A stretch of DNA of 64,000 nt from Streptosporangium sp. NBC_01755 (GTDB lineage Bacteria; Actinomycetota; Actinomycetes; Streptosporangiales; Streptosporangiaceae): the NCBI RefSeq assembly GCF_035917995.1, contig NZ_CP109131.1, forward strand, positions 5,270,001-5,334,000, given 5' to 3'. A program made the position numbers and the translations under genes. Position 1 is the stretch's first letter. Each line of letters opens with the position of its first letter. Below the pieces are notes generated by a model, which searched no databases, was not told the origin of the DNA, and was given only the letters and a program-made list of their open reading frames with translations. Shown piece by piece: positions 35,663-44,915 of the stretch.

Positions 35663-38511
35663 GTGCGCTCCTCGCTCCGGGCCGAGCACCAGATGTCGGC
35701 GAGCCGGACGACGGCTTCCAGGCGGGCGAGTCCCCAGCGGCCGTAGCATCGGTTGAGTCGTTCGAACCGGGCGGGTGATGCCCAGTCGACCGATTGGGAG
35801 GTGTCGACCTCGATCGGCTGACCGTTCCGCTCGATTTTGGTGGTCGGGTCGGGGTCGATGACTGGGGGGAGTAGCGGGCGGCTCCGTCCATGGTGGCTGG
35901 CGATGAGGTGCAGGACCAGGTCGTGGTCAACGTCGGGCACCTCGGTCAGGAGGACCGTCGCGATTTGGGTGGAGAGCGCCTCGTGCCGCATGTCCGCCGG
36001 GTAGGACGCTCGGCGGCGGGCCTGCCGGAAGGCGGCGCGGTCGCCGGGGTTCATGCCCGACTTGGCGAGCGGCTCGTCGTTGGCCGCAGCCGCCCAGCGG
36101 TCGCCGCCGCACAACATGACCTGGAAGCGCGGGTCGCGTTTGCCCTCGTCGTGCCAGAGGGCGGCCAGTCCGACGGCCCGGATCGTCTCCGGCTCCATGC
36201 CTAGGTTGCGGGCGAACTCCTCGGCCTTCTCCGCCACCTCCCGCTGGTGGACGGCCAGGGAGAGCTTCCCGGTGGAGACGGAGGAGCCCGCAGCGGTGCT
36301 GTCCTCGCGGAAGGCGGCGGTGCCGGAGGAGAGCAGCAGGGTGCCGGTGTCGAGGTGCTCGATCAGCCGGGCACGGGAACCGCCGGTGAGCCGTCTGAGC
36401 ACCGCCAGATGCGGCAGCTCGTCGCGGCCCGGTACGGGGTCGCCCAGCGCGGAGCGGAGCGACCTGACCTGCCCCAGAGAGGGATTATCACGGTAGTCGG
36501 CGTTCAGGCGCTCGACCCAGGCCGCGACCTCGGAGACGAGGTCGGGGGCGTAGGTCTCCAGGGCGCGGACCAGGGTCGGGCCGACGCGGATCGTCGCCCC
36601 TCTCCGGACGGCGGATTGCGCGAGGTCGGCGATGTCGATGGTGGGCTCGCGGCTGCCGGGGTGCCAGCCGTAGCGGTCGCAGCCTCCGTGGGAGGCGGGA
36701 ACGACGATGGTGTCGGAAGGATGGATCCGGTCGGCCGCGATCACCTCGGAGTTGTCCCGTGAGCGGTAGCGGAGCACGGTCCTGCCGCCGGGCGGTACGG
36801 GGATGTCTGGGAGGTGCTCGGCCTCCAGATCGCTGATGTCGTCGCCGCCTGCCTCGCCGTTGAGCCAGCGTTGGACGGCGCGAAGGGGCAGTTCGATGCT
36901 CTCGGTGGAGGTCGGTGGCATCAGGCCGACGAGGTCGGGCCACAGCGTGTCGTCGTCGGGGAGGTCGCGCCAGAGGACCGTCACCTGTGGCGTTCCCCGG
37001 TTGAGGCCGTGCAGGTAGGGAGGCAGGGGGATGTCGTTCAGCGGGATCGGTGAGGTGCGTGTCCAGACGTCCAGGTGGGCTCGGCTCAGGGAGGGAACGT
37101 AGGGGCGGGGTTCGCGGAGTGTGGCCCACTGGCCGGGGGGCAGGGCGCGGACCAGTGTGCGCAGCGCCGAGGGGGAGGCGTCCATGCCCGGCTCCGCCGG
37201 GAGCCGAACCTTCGGCGAGTGGGGGAGCGGAGGGATGCGTTCGCGCAGCCAGGCCCAGGTCGCCGGGCGTGCCGTGTCGTAGACGCCGTCCGAGTCCGCC
37301 GAGCCGTGCAGCACGACCGCCGGGGCCACGGTCCGCTGGTCGCCGAGGCGGTTCAGCCGGCCGAGGCGCTGGATGAGCGCGGGTAGCGAGGCGGACTCGG
37401 TCACCAGCGCGTCCAGGTCGATGTTCGCGCCGACCTCGATTGTCTGGGTCGCCACCACGAACATCGGCTCGGCGGACGTGCGATCCCGGCCCGCCCTGAT
37501 CCGCTCGTAGTGTTCGGCCAGCAGGTAGTCGCGGTCTGTCGGGCGGATCTTGCCGGTCAACAGCACGCAGCGGCTCGCGGAGTCAGTGCGGAGAAGCTCG
37601 AACACGGCCCGTGCCCGCGCCACAGTGTTGACGACGACCCCGACGACCGGATGCTCTCGCTGGAGCTCCCGCGCCCAGTGGGCGAGGGCGCCAGACATCG
37701 CCTTCGCCGTGTTGGCCTTGGTGGTCGGTACGTCCACCAGGTGGAGCTCTTTGGCCGCCCTCAGCCTCCTGGACGCCTCACGGTGGTTCTCGTCCACGTC
37801 GGTGATGCGGTGCACGTCGGCGGTGCCGGACTCAGGGCTGGCGGACATGCTCACCACGGTCGGACGGATCGGGGCCGGTGTCTCGTCGCAGGCCGTGGCC
37901 CTGCGCACACTGGCCAGGAACGCCTCGGAGAGGTGGGCCTCGTCCACCACGATCAGGCTGTCGGTACCCGCCAGGGCCGCGTCGATCGGGCGCAGGTGCT
38001 TTCCGACGCCGTAGCCGCGGAAGAAGAACCGGCTGCCCACCTGGTCGACGGTTCCGACGACGATGGCGTGCCGGTCAGGCCGCTCGATCCATCGCCATGA
38101 CCAGTTGACCCCGCCGCGCATCCGGGTGACCTCCACCGGTCTGTCGGCGGTGTCGCCGTCCACCCGGAGGGCGGTGGCGACCTCGGCCGCGCGGCTGTCG
38201 TCTTCGGGGGTGCGTAGGGCTTCGGCGATCTTCTCGGCGTGCCGGTACGCCTCGTCGACGATCAGCCGGCGGTCGACCACGAGGAAGATCCGCCTGGCGA
38301 CTCCGGCTCGCGCCTCAGCCCTGCCGAGGGCCGCCGCGAAGACGGCGACGTCGATCACGGAGGTCTTCCCCAGGCCGGTGGGGACGTCGATCAGCTCTGG
38401 CCACCCTTCCTGGACCACCCGGTCGAGCAGCGCGGTCTGCCAAGGGAAGGGCTCGTACCCGTGAACCTCTTGGTAGAAGGCGGGAAAGTCCGTGACGGTG
38501 AGCTCACTCAT
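35659..38511 (-). CDS. cas3: Cas3 helicase-nuclease, type I-G (C-terminal HD)
   Basis: A 950-residue protein. The N-terminal SF2 helicase has Walker A VPTGLGKTS (residues 43-51), DEAH near 190, SMSASPE (motif III) and QRLGRLNRLGD (motif VI). The HD nuclease is at the C-terminus: HQREVAEKAEEFARNLG near 755, ALWHDEGKRDPRFQ near 785, RHEALSTQIA and LIASHHGR. This helicase-then-HD order is typical of type I-G (I-U). ATG 38511 overlaps the stop of a 31-codon mini-ORF. It unwinds and degrades target DNA recruited by Cascade. Confidence 0.93.
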   Translation of the reverse strand: MSELTVTDFPAFYQEVHGYEPFPWQTALLDRVVQEGWPELIDVPTGLGKTSVIDVAVFAAALGRAEARAGVARRIFLVVDRRLIVDEAYRHAEKIAEALRTPEDDSRAAEVATALRVDGDTADRPVEVTRMRGGVNWSWRWIERPDRHAIVVGTVDQVGSRFFFRGYGVGKHLRPIDAALAGTDSLIVVDEAHLSEAFLASVRRATACDETPAPIRPTVVSMSASPESGTADVHRITDVDENHREASRRLRAAKELHLVDVPTTKANTAKAMSGALAHWARELQREHPVVGVVVNTVARARAVFELLRTDSASRCVLLTGKIRPTDRDYLLAEHYERIRAGRDRTSAEPMFVVATQTIEVGANIDLDALVTESASLPALIQRLGRLNRLGDQRTVAPAVVLHGSADSDGVYDTARPATWAWLRERIPPLPHSPKVRLPAEPGMDASPSALRTLVRALPPGQWATLREPRPYVPSLSRAHLDVWTRTSPIPLNDIPLPPYLHGLNRGTPQVTVLWRDLPDDDTLWPDLVGLMPPTSTESIELPLRAVQRWLNGEAGGDDISDLEAEHLPDIPVPPGGRTVLRYRSRDNSEVIAADRIHPSDTIVVPASHGGCDRYGWHPGSREPTIDIADLAQSAVRRGATIRVGPTLVRALETYAPDLVSEVAAWVERLNADYRDNPSLGQVRSLRSALGDPVPGRDELPHLAVLRRLTGGSRARLIEHLDTGTLLLSSGTAAFREDSTAAGSSVSTGKLSLAVHQREVAEKAEEFARNLGMEPETIRAVGLAALWHDEGKRDPRFQVMLCGGDRWAAAANDEPLAKSGMNPGDRAAFRQARRRASYPADMRHEALSTQIATVLLTEVPDVDHDLVLHLIASHHGRSRPLLPPVIDPDPTTKIERNGQPIEVDTSQSVDWASPARFERLNRCYGRWGLARLEAVVRLADIWCSARSEERT

Positions 38512-38603
38512 GCTGAGCCCTCCTTGGGGAGGAAAAGTCCGAGGTGGCGCATGGAGCCTGCGATCTCCGGTTTCGCGACCGGCCGGTTGGTGAGGTCGCT
38601 CAT
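38508..38603 (-). CDS. 31-codon mini-ORF copying the Csb2 tail
   Basis: ATG 38603 overlaps the csb2 stop and the TGA overlaps the cas3 ATG, both as ATGA. The product, from NRPVAKPEIAGSMRHLGLFL to the end, closely follows the Csb2 C-terminus (DRPVVGPVIAGSMRYLGLGL, then FVPEEGSG). Similarity is also clear at DNA level. The copied tail contains the AAGGAGGG ribosome site for cas3. Confidence 0.55.
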   Translation of the reverse strand: MSDLTNRPVAKPEIAGSMRHLGLFLPKEGSA

Positions 38604-39982
38604 CCAGAGCCCTCCTCGGGGACAAAGAGGCCGAGTCCGAGGTAGCGCATGGAACCTGCGATCACCGGCCCCACGACCGGCCGGTCGAAGGTGACCCGGG
38701 CGTGCACGATGGGTTTCTTCGGCCGGTTGGGTGGGAGAGAGCCGGGGCGAGGCCGCCAGATCGCGCCGCCGGTCAGCGGGGCCGTCGAGATCTCGACCTC
38801 GGTGACATCGGGGAAACCGGCCCGGCGCAGCGACTTGGCGACCATCTGCTCGTACGAGCGGCCGGGGCGGGCGAAGCTGTCGGTCATCATCGGGGTGGCC
38901 GTGACCCAGGTGCGGGTCCCCGCCTGGCGGCCGGTCCATCGGCCGCGACGCAGGGTGCGCAGGTTCTGGCCCTGGCTGAGCCGTACCGGTTCGCCGGACC
39001 AGGGAGTGAGTCTGGTCAGCGGATCGGCCATGACGGCCTTGGCCAGTTGGGTCCAGTCCTCGGCGGGCATGTGGCGGGGCAGCGCCAGTGCCACTCCCAG
39101 CAGGTGGCCGTCGGAGTGCTGTTGGTCGACGTCGGGAAGCGCGAGGAAGGCGACGTGCGTCCTGTCGTCCGCCCCGTGCCCGCTCACCTGGGCGGGAACC
39201 GGGTCGGTGACCCGGGAGATGACGGCTTTGCGCAGGGCGAGCGTGAGCCGGGCGACCTGGTCGCCGTTGATGCGGGCGCTGGGTCGTTCGAATCCCCAGA
39301 TGATGAGGTCGTCCCATGGGGACAGGTGTGTCGGGACAGGTTCCGGCGTCGCCACGACCGGTGAGTACGGCAGCGCCCGCGCGGCCTCCCACGCCCTCCC
39401 GCCACGGTCGTAGGCGTTCTGGAGCGCGTCCGTGTATCCGGCGTAGGGCACACGCAGCTCGATCGCGCCGGGGGTGCCGAGCGTGACCGGAGCCAGCTCC
39501 GACCACGCCGGTTCGTCCTCGGGCAGGGAGCCGGTCACGCTCACCTCGGCCTGGCTGGTCGAGCGGCCGACGTACGGCACCCGCCGGGCCAGCGCGCTGA
39601 GCGTGGCCAGCACTCCGGGATCGGGGTCGGCGCCTGGCCAGATCACGGCGAACCGGTCGCAGGCCGGGGTGACGAAGGCGCGGCTGCGAGCCCCGTTCGT
39701 GCGGCCAGGCCAGGACTGGCTGCCGGGTTTCTGCTCCCTCTGGTTCGTCACCACGTAGGAGTCGGTCCTGCCCGGCCGTACGTTGTGCATGGCCGCGCGC
39801 ACCACCGGGGCTCCGGCACGTTCCAACCAGCGCAGGGCGTGCCAGTCGCCCGCCTCCACCGCCGAGGCGGCCAGGGCGCAGAACAGCCGGGCGGGATGAG
39901 GGGGCCATTCGGCCCGGCTGGGCTGGGTGTCCCCTGCGTCGTAGCGGCCGTGGCGCAGCCGCACCGTGAGAGTGAGTGCCAC
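38600..39982 (-). CDS. csb2: Type I-G Csb2 (Cas5-Cas6 fusion, GSU0054 family)
   Basis: A 460-residue protein starting LTVRLRHGRYDAGD and EWPPHPARLFCALAAS, the hallmark of the Csb2/GSU0054 family, which combines Cas5 (5' handle binding) and Cas6 (crRNA processing) in type I-G. The C-terminal ferredoxin-like part contains KSLRRAGFPDVTEVEIS and the conserved PVVGPVIAGSMRYLGLGLF ending. ATG 39982 starts 7 bp after the csb1 stop. The stop overlaps the mini-ORF that repeats its tail. Confidence 0.92.
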   Translation of the reverse strand: MALTLTVRLRHGRYDAGDTQPSRAEWPPHPARLFCALAASAVEAGDWHALRWLERAGAPVVRAAMHNVRPGRTDSYVVTNQREQKPGSQSWPGRTNGARSRAFVTPACDRFAVIWPGADPDPGVLATLSALARRVPYVGRSTSQAEVSVTGSLPEDEPAWSELAPVTLGTPGAIELRVPYAGYTDALQNAYDRGGRAWEAARALPYSPVVATPEPVPTHLSPWDDLIIWGFERPSARINGDQVARLTLALRKAVISRVTDPVPAQVSGHGADDRTHVAFLALPDVDQQHSDGHLLGVALALPRHMPAEDWTQLAKAVMADPLTRLTPWSGEPVRLSQGQNLRTLRRGRWTGRQAGTRTWVTATPMMTDSFARPGRSYEQMVAKSLRRAGFPDVTEVEISTAPLTGGAIWRPRPGSLPPNRPKKPIVHARVTFDRPVVGPVIAGSMRYLGLGLFVPEEGSG

Positions 39983-39988
39983 CGCTGC

Positions 39989-41155
39989 CTACTCCTCGTC
40001 GACGGAGTGGGCGAAAGCGAACTCGATCGCCTGCTGGAGCGAGGGGATCGGGGTGACCTCGATGATGTCGTCGGCCATCGGCACACCCAGCCGGGCGGCC
40101 TCTTCGCGTAGCTCGTGGTAGGCGTCCAACGCCTCTCGTACCGACACTTCGATCTCGTCCAAGCTACCGCCGGGCAGCTCCAGGCCGACCGTCTCGGACG
40201 CCTTCGCCAGGTCGCAGCCTGAGCGCAGCCAGGCGGAGGGGCGCCCGAACGCCAGCCGGTCGCCGACGAGGGCGAGGGCGGCGAGCGTCGCGCGGCTGGC
40301 CGTGGCGGCTTCGGCCGGGGCGTCTCCGAAGCGGAGGCGTTCAAGGCCCGCGAAGGAGATGCTCGCCATCCGGCGGATCTCCCTGACGGTGGCTCCACCG
40401 GGAACGGGGTTGGGTGCGATGTTGCCGTGCCCGATCTCGCTCAGCTTGCCGCCCTTGGCCTTCTGGCCGTCGGCGACGAACTTCCACTGGTTCTCCGCCT
40501 TGGTCTTGTCGTCGACCGAGCCGGTGAGGTTCTGTGGGTCGAGCCGTCCGCCGCGTCGCGCGCCGAAGTGAGGGGCTACGCCGTACATGGTCGCGGTGTA
40601 CAGCCGGGCGAACTTGGGCCACCGGCCCTTGCGGTGGGAGTCCCACGCGCCGAGCACCAGAGACAGGGGCTCCCGCTCGTAAAGTGGCCGGACGTCGGTC
40701 ACGCTGACGGCGCGAAGCCGCTCGCCGACCGGGCTCTGGTCGAAGCGGATCCCCCCGATCGTGCTGTCGCGCAGGTAGGCGTCGGCGTAGCGGTGCGGGA
40801 AGTCGAGCGAGGTCAGCCGTATCTCGCCCCGGGACGTCTTCGTCCGCAGCTCGAACATCGGCAGGGTGAGCCGGCCCGCGTCGCGGGCATCGCGCATGGC
40901 CTCTTCCAGCCGGTTGGACTGGGACTGCTCCTGGTCGATCGTCACGGTGCCCACCTGCTCACCGTCGAGGAGGCGATCGGCGACAATGTACTTCTTCGTC
41001 TGGTCCTTCTCGTTTTTGTCGACGGGGAAGGTGGGGGGCATCACGATGTTGCCCGCACCGCCGACCGGCTGATACCTGGCCTGCACCACCAGCGCCGTGT
41101 GCTTCCTGTCATCGCCGAGCGCGTCCAGAAGACGTGCCGAAAGACTCGTGCTCAC
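39989..41155 (-). CDS. csb1: Type I-G Csb1 (Cas7, GSU0053 family)
   Basis: A 388-residue Cas7-family backbone protein. YQPVGGAGNIVMPPTFP near residues 32-48 and LTSLDFPHRYADAYLRDS are family hallmarks. GTG 41155 has AAGGAGG 7 nt upstream and is preferred to an ATG at 41290, which would add 45 unrelated residues. It is the first gene of the csb1-csb2-cas3-csb3/cas8 operon, which leads directly into the array. No cas1, cas2 or cas4 is found on either side. Confidence 0.93.
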   Translation of the reverse strand: MSTSLSARLLDALGDDRKHTALVVQARYQPVGGAGNIVMPPTFPVDKNEKDQTKKYIVADRLLDGEQVGTVTIDQEQSQSNRLEEAMRDARDAGRLTLPMFELRTKTSRGEIRLTSLDFPHRYADAYLRDSTIGGIRFDQSPVGERLRAVSVTDVRPLYEREPLSLVLGAWDSHRKGRWPKFARLYTATMYGVAPHFGARRGGRLDPQNLTGSVDDKTKAENQWKFVADGQKAKGGKLSEIGHGNIAPNPVPGGATVREIRRMASISFAGLERLRFGDAPAEAATASRATLAALALVGDRLAFGRPSAWLRSGCDLAKASETVGLELPGGSLDEIEVSVREALDAYHELREEAARLGVPMADDIIEVTPIPSLQQAIEFAFAHSVDEE

Positions 41156-41638
41156 CGCGAACACCTCCTTGTGTTGCCTGACGGCGAGAAATCGATTGGC
41201 GAAAGAGTGGCAGGCGGGACCGACAGAATCGGACCCACCTGTGATGTCGGTGGCCATGAAGTCGAACAGCAGGCTTGTGCGGGAGGGCATCGAGGCCCGG
41301 CCGGTTCACCGGATGGACCATAACCTTTCGGTTTGTTTCGGTCCTTCCACCTACATATAACGGATATCCGAATATTGAGAATGATCAACCGGCATGCGGG
41401 GCAGGGATCGTAGCGCCCTCGAACAATGATCTGGTTCCGAGTTTTGTGCCTACCCGATAATTGCCATTAATGGTGACTAAATCCTTGAAACCTGCCGATT
41501 GTCGGCGCATCCCTGGCGGATATGGCAAAGTGTTTCATTGATATCGGTAGGCGTGGGGGAACTGTCCAGGCGGTGTCGGGTCCGGGATTGCCCTTCGATT
41601 ACCTGTACGGGGAGTTAACGTTTAGCGACCGAGGTAAA
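41156..41638. promoter_or_regulatory. Divergent promoter region, cas operon / acyltransferase
   Basis: About 480 bp without a gene. AT-rich sequence at 41325-41400 holds the palindrome CGGATATCCG and a plus-strand promoter candidate: TTGTTT (41333-41338), 17-bp spacer, TATAAC (41356-41361). The csb1 promoter must also lie here, but I cannot place its boxes with confidence. Confidence 0.45.
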
Positions 41639-42772
41639 GTGGATCATTCCCCCTTTCGAAGCGCGGCTGTGGAGAGTGACAGTTCCTCCGGACCGGTTTC
41701 GGAGACCGGGCGGCAGCGCACCCCGCGGCGTGACCGGCTCTACGAAATCGACGCACTCCGTATCACCGCGGCCGTCTCGGTGGTGGTGTACCACTACGTC
41801 TTCTCCGCGTACGCGGGTGGCATGAGCAAGGTCGAATTCCCCGTCGCGGGTGAGATCGCCAGGTTCGGTTACCTGGGCGTGGACATGTTCTTCATGATCA
41901 GCGGTTTTGTCGTGCTGCTCAGTGCCTGGGATCGTCGGCCGGGAGCCTTCCTGGTCTCGCGGATCGTCCGGCTCTATCCGGCCTTCTGGGTCGCGGTCAC
42001 GATCACCGCGCTGGTCTCGGTCACGCTGGGTATGGGCAAGTACCCCGTCACGCTCGTGCAGTACCTCGCCAACCTGACGATGTTCAACTCGTTGCCCGAC
42101 ATCCCCAACGTCGACGTCGTCTACTGGACGCTGTGGGCCGAGATCAGGTTCTACGCGCTCATCTTCGTGCTCGCCTGGATCGGCATCACCCGAGGCCGGG
42201 TCATCGGGGTGCTGTGGGGCTGGCTGGCGCTGACCTTCCTGCTGCAGAGCGGGTTGCTTCCCGCCTCGGTCCACTCACTGGCCGACCTGGTGGTGCAGTC
42301 GCAGTTCTCGCACTACTTCATCGCGGGTATGGCCTTGTGCATGGTCTACCGGTTCGGCCCGTCCTGGCAGCTCAGCGCGATCGTCCTGATCTCCTTCGGC
42401 AACGCCGTCTACCGGGGCATCGAGTTCGCCGGCAAGGTGGGCACCCGCTACCACACCGAGATCGAGAGTGCCGTCGTGGTGGCCGTCATCGTCGCGATCT
42501 TCATCGTGATGTTCCTCGTCTCGCTCCGCGTCACCCAGCGGCTCGGCCGCCCCTGGTTCGCCATCGCCGGAGCCCTGACCTACCCGCTGTACCTGATCCA
42601 CGCGCACGTCGGCTTCATTATCTTCGACCGGCTCGGTGACATCGTGCAGCGGCATGTGCTGCTGGTCGGGATGCTGGTGCTGATGTGTCTGGCGGCCTAC
42701 GCCATCAACATCGCGGTCGAACGTCCGCTGGCACCCCGGTTGAAACGGCTCCTTACCCCGATCTCCACGTAG
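41639..42772 (+). CDS. Acyltransferase 3 family membrane protein
   Basis: A 377-residue polytopic protein with about ten hydrophobic segments. The family motif IDALRITAAVSVVVYHYVF (conserved R and H) opens the domain, followed by FGYLGVDMFFMISGFVV and RIVRLYPAFW, which are typical of acyltransferase-3/OafA proteins that O-acylate cell-envelope sugars. GTG 41639 with GAGG 5 nt upstream is the likely start; GTG 41669 is also possible. The acceptor is unknown. It is divergent from the cas operon. Confidence 0.85.
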   Translation: MDHSPFRSAAVESDSSSGPVSETGRQRTPRRDRLYEIDALRITAAVSVVVYHYVFSAYAGGMSKVEFPVAGEIARFGYLGVDMFFMISGFVVLLSAWDRRPGAFLVSRIVRLYPAFWVAVTITALVSVTLGMGKYPVTLVQYLANLTMFNSLPDIPNVDVVYWTLWAEIRFYALIFVLAWIGITRGRVIGVLWGWLALTFLLQSGLLPASVHSLADLVVQSQFSHYFIAGMALCMVYRFGPSWQLSAIVLISFGNAVYRGIEFAGKVGTRYHTEIESAVVVAVIVAIFIVMFLVSLRVTQRLGRPWFAIAGALTYPLYLIHAHVGFIIFDRLGDIVQRHVLLVGMLVLMCLAAYAINIAVERPLAPRLKRLLTPIST

Positions 42773-42908
42773 TTGCGGACAGTAGGTGTGGAGATGCTCA
42801 GTTCGGACCCGAGCCGACTGAGGTTGAGTAGCCCTCCGGTCTGCGCCGCGAGGAGCGCGAGGAGTCTCCGCATGTCGCTGGTGCGCTCGATGTCCGCGCT
42901 CATCTGGC
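42770..42908 (-). pseudogene. DUF4143 ATPase internal fragment
   Basis: The minus strand reads ADIERTSDMRRLLALLAAQT, then LGSELSISTPTVRNYVE, matching the middle of the DUF4143 ATPases in this window (compare EIERTSEMRALIRLLAARSG in the copy at 5716). Both ends are missing, about 45 codons remain, and the 3' end overlaps the acyltransferase end. It is a third relic of this family. Confidence 0.6.
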
Positions 42909-43070
42909 CGGGGTGCGCAGGAGGAGGGCCGGTCCGTGGCATAGGCTAGGTGATTGTTGCGTTCCACAGGACGCATGCAATGACCGCTCGGCGGCCGCGA
43001 AAGCGGTATCACCCCGGTCGAAGCCCACCACCCCCGGTGGGCTCCCGAGCCGGGCGGGGTTTCCGTCTGG

Positions 43071-44306
43071 ATGTTGGACGGAGATCTGTTGAAGTCGTAC
43101 CTTGCCGTGCTCGGCTCCCCCGGAGCGTGGCGCTTCCTCGTTCCCGCGTTCCTCGCGCGCCTGCCGTACGCGATGCTCCAGCTCGGCATCCTGCTGCTCG
43201 TGCAGTGGTCCACCGGCTCGTACGGCGTGGCGGGTGTCGCCGCTGCCGCCGCCGCAGTGGCGGCGGCGCTGGCCGGTCCGCAGACCGGGCGGCTGGCCGA
43301 CAGGTACGGTCAGGCGAAGGTGCTGTTCCCGCAGGTCGGCCTGCATGCCGCCGCGCTGGGCACGCTGCTCCTGCTCGCCTCCACCCATGCTCCGGCCCTG
43401 GCGCTGGTGGTCGTCGCGGCACTGGTCGGTGCCTCGGTGCCGCAGATCGGTTCGATGGTCCGGGCCCGCTGGGCGCACATGCTCGGCGGCTCCGGCAGGC
43501 TCGATGCGGCCTTCGCCCTGGAGTCCATCACCGATGAGCTGACCTTCACCCTCGCCCCGGTGCTGCTGGTGGCCATCTCGACCGGGTTCTCACCGGTCTG
43601 GGCGTTGCTGCTGGCGCTGGTCATGATCGTGACCGGGACGTTGCTGTTCGCCCTGGTCGGCAAGGGCGCTCCCGAGCCGATGCCGGTCCGGGTCCGTGCC
43701 CAGCGCGGAGTGCTCCGGCTGCGGGGGGTGGCCGTGCTCGCGGGTGCCTTCATCGCCATCGGCACCGTCTTCGGTAGTCTCCAGGTCGGCGTCACCTCCT
43801 ACACCGCCGCACTCGGCCAGGCCGGAGCGGCAGGGCCGATCTACGCGACCTTCTCGGGGGCCAGCTTCGTCGGCGGCATCCTCTACGGCGTCGTCCGCTG
43901 GCGGGCGGTTGCCCCGATCCGTCTCGTGGCGGGCGTCGGACTGCTCTCCGCAGCCACGGCCGTCCTGACGCTCGCCACTTCCATCCCCATGCTGTATGGC
44001 GGAGCCGCTCTGGCCGGGTTCGTCATCGCCCCCGCCGTGATCACCGGCTACACGCTGGTCGAGGCCCTGGTGCCCAGCGAGGTCAGGACCGAGGCGTTCA
44101 CCTGGCTCACCGGTGCGATCGGACTGGGCATCGCGACCGGCGCCGCCGTGGCCGGTCAGCTCGTGGACCGCTTCGGCGAGGCCCTGGCCTTCCTGGTCCC
44201 GCCGATCACCACCGGCCTGGCGGCCGTGCTCATCCTGATCTTCCTCCGAACCCTGAGGCCCGCCACCCAACGCTCACAGCCTCGCGAACTGGCTCCAGCC
44301 GCCTGA
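43071..44306 (+). CDS. MFS transporter
   Basis: A 411-residue major facilitator protein with 12 predicted helices. The loop 2-3 motif reads GPQTGRLADRYGQAKVL, and two six-helix halves are joined by the charged RVRAQRGVLRLRG segment. The family resembles actinobacterial drug or metabolite exporters; the substrate is unknown. ATG 43071 lacks a strong ribosome site; TTG 43089 follows CGGAG and is an alternative. A group II intron begins 24 bp after the stop. Confidence 0.85.
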   Translation: MLDGDLLKSYLAVLGSPGAWRFLVPAFLARLPYAMLQLGILLLVQWSTGSYGVAGVAAAAAAVAAALAGPQTGRLADRYGQAKVLFPQVGLHAAALGTLLLLASTHAPALALVVVAALVGASVPQIGSMVRARWAHMLGGSGRLDAAFALESITDELTFTLAPVLLVAISTGFSPVWALLLALVMIVTGTLLFALVGKGAPEPMPVRVRAQRGVLRLRGVAVLAGAFIAIGTVFGSLQVGVTSYTAALGQAGAAGPIYATFSGASFVGGILYGVVRWRAVAPIRLVAGVGLLSAATAVLTLATSIPMLYGGAALAGFVIAPAVITGYTLVEALVPSEVRTEAFTWLTGAIGLGIATGAAVAGQLVDRFGEALAFLVPPITTGLAAVLILIFLRTLRPATQRSQPRELAPAA

Positions 44307-44915
44307 GGCATGCCTACTGAGGCGATCATGTGCGCCCAGTAGAACTGGAGGTGAAGCCGTGACATAGCGGCTGATCTGCATGTTCGTAAGCTCGTCGTCG
44401 CTTGCCGGTGAAAGTCCGGTCCGGGTAGCTGCCAGGAGGCCCGGTAGCAGGCTGGCGGCTTCGTCTGGAAACGGGCGGGGTCGAAGCCCAGCGTCAAAAG
44501 CCCTTAAGGGGGAGCGACGATGCGGTCCGTAGCATGACGCGAAGCCTGCGGCGTCGTTACTCAGCCGTCTTCGGACGGGACAAGGGAGAGCCGAGCCCCT
44601 CGTGATCGGGGTGAAGGCCATGGAAGCGGCGAAGAGCCTGGAAATTGCAGCCGCGAAGAACTCCCCGGCGTATGGGGCGCGGAACGTATCGATAGTGACG
44701 GCGGGAACTGGGGAGGCCCTCCCCGGCCCGGTGACCTGCGGAAGGTGTTACCGGAGCGTGGCGTCCTATAACCGGTCAACGCCGGGAAGTGGATTGCTGG
44801 CCGGGTGGGCGTCGGAGGCGGCCGTAGTACTGCTTGAGCCGACCGGACAACATAACCGGCGGTGAGGGAAGGGCCGCTACTTCGTCGATGCATATTGAGG
44901 TGGAGGAGGGGCTCG

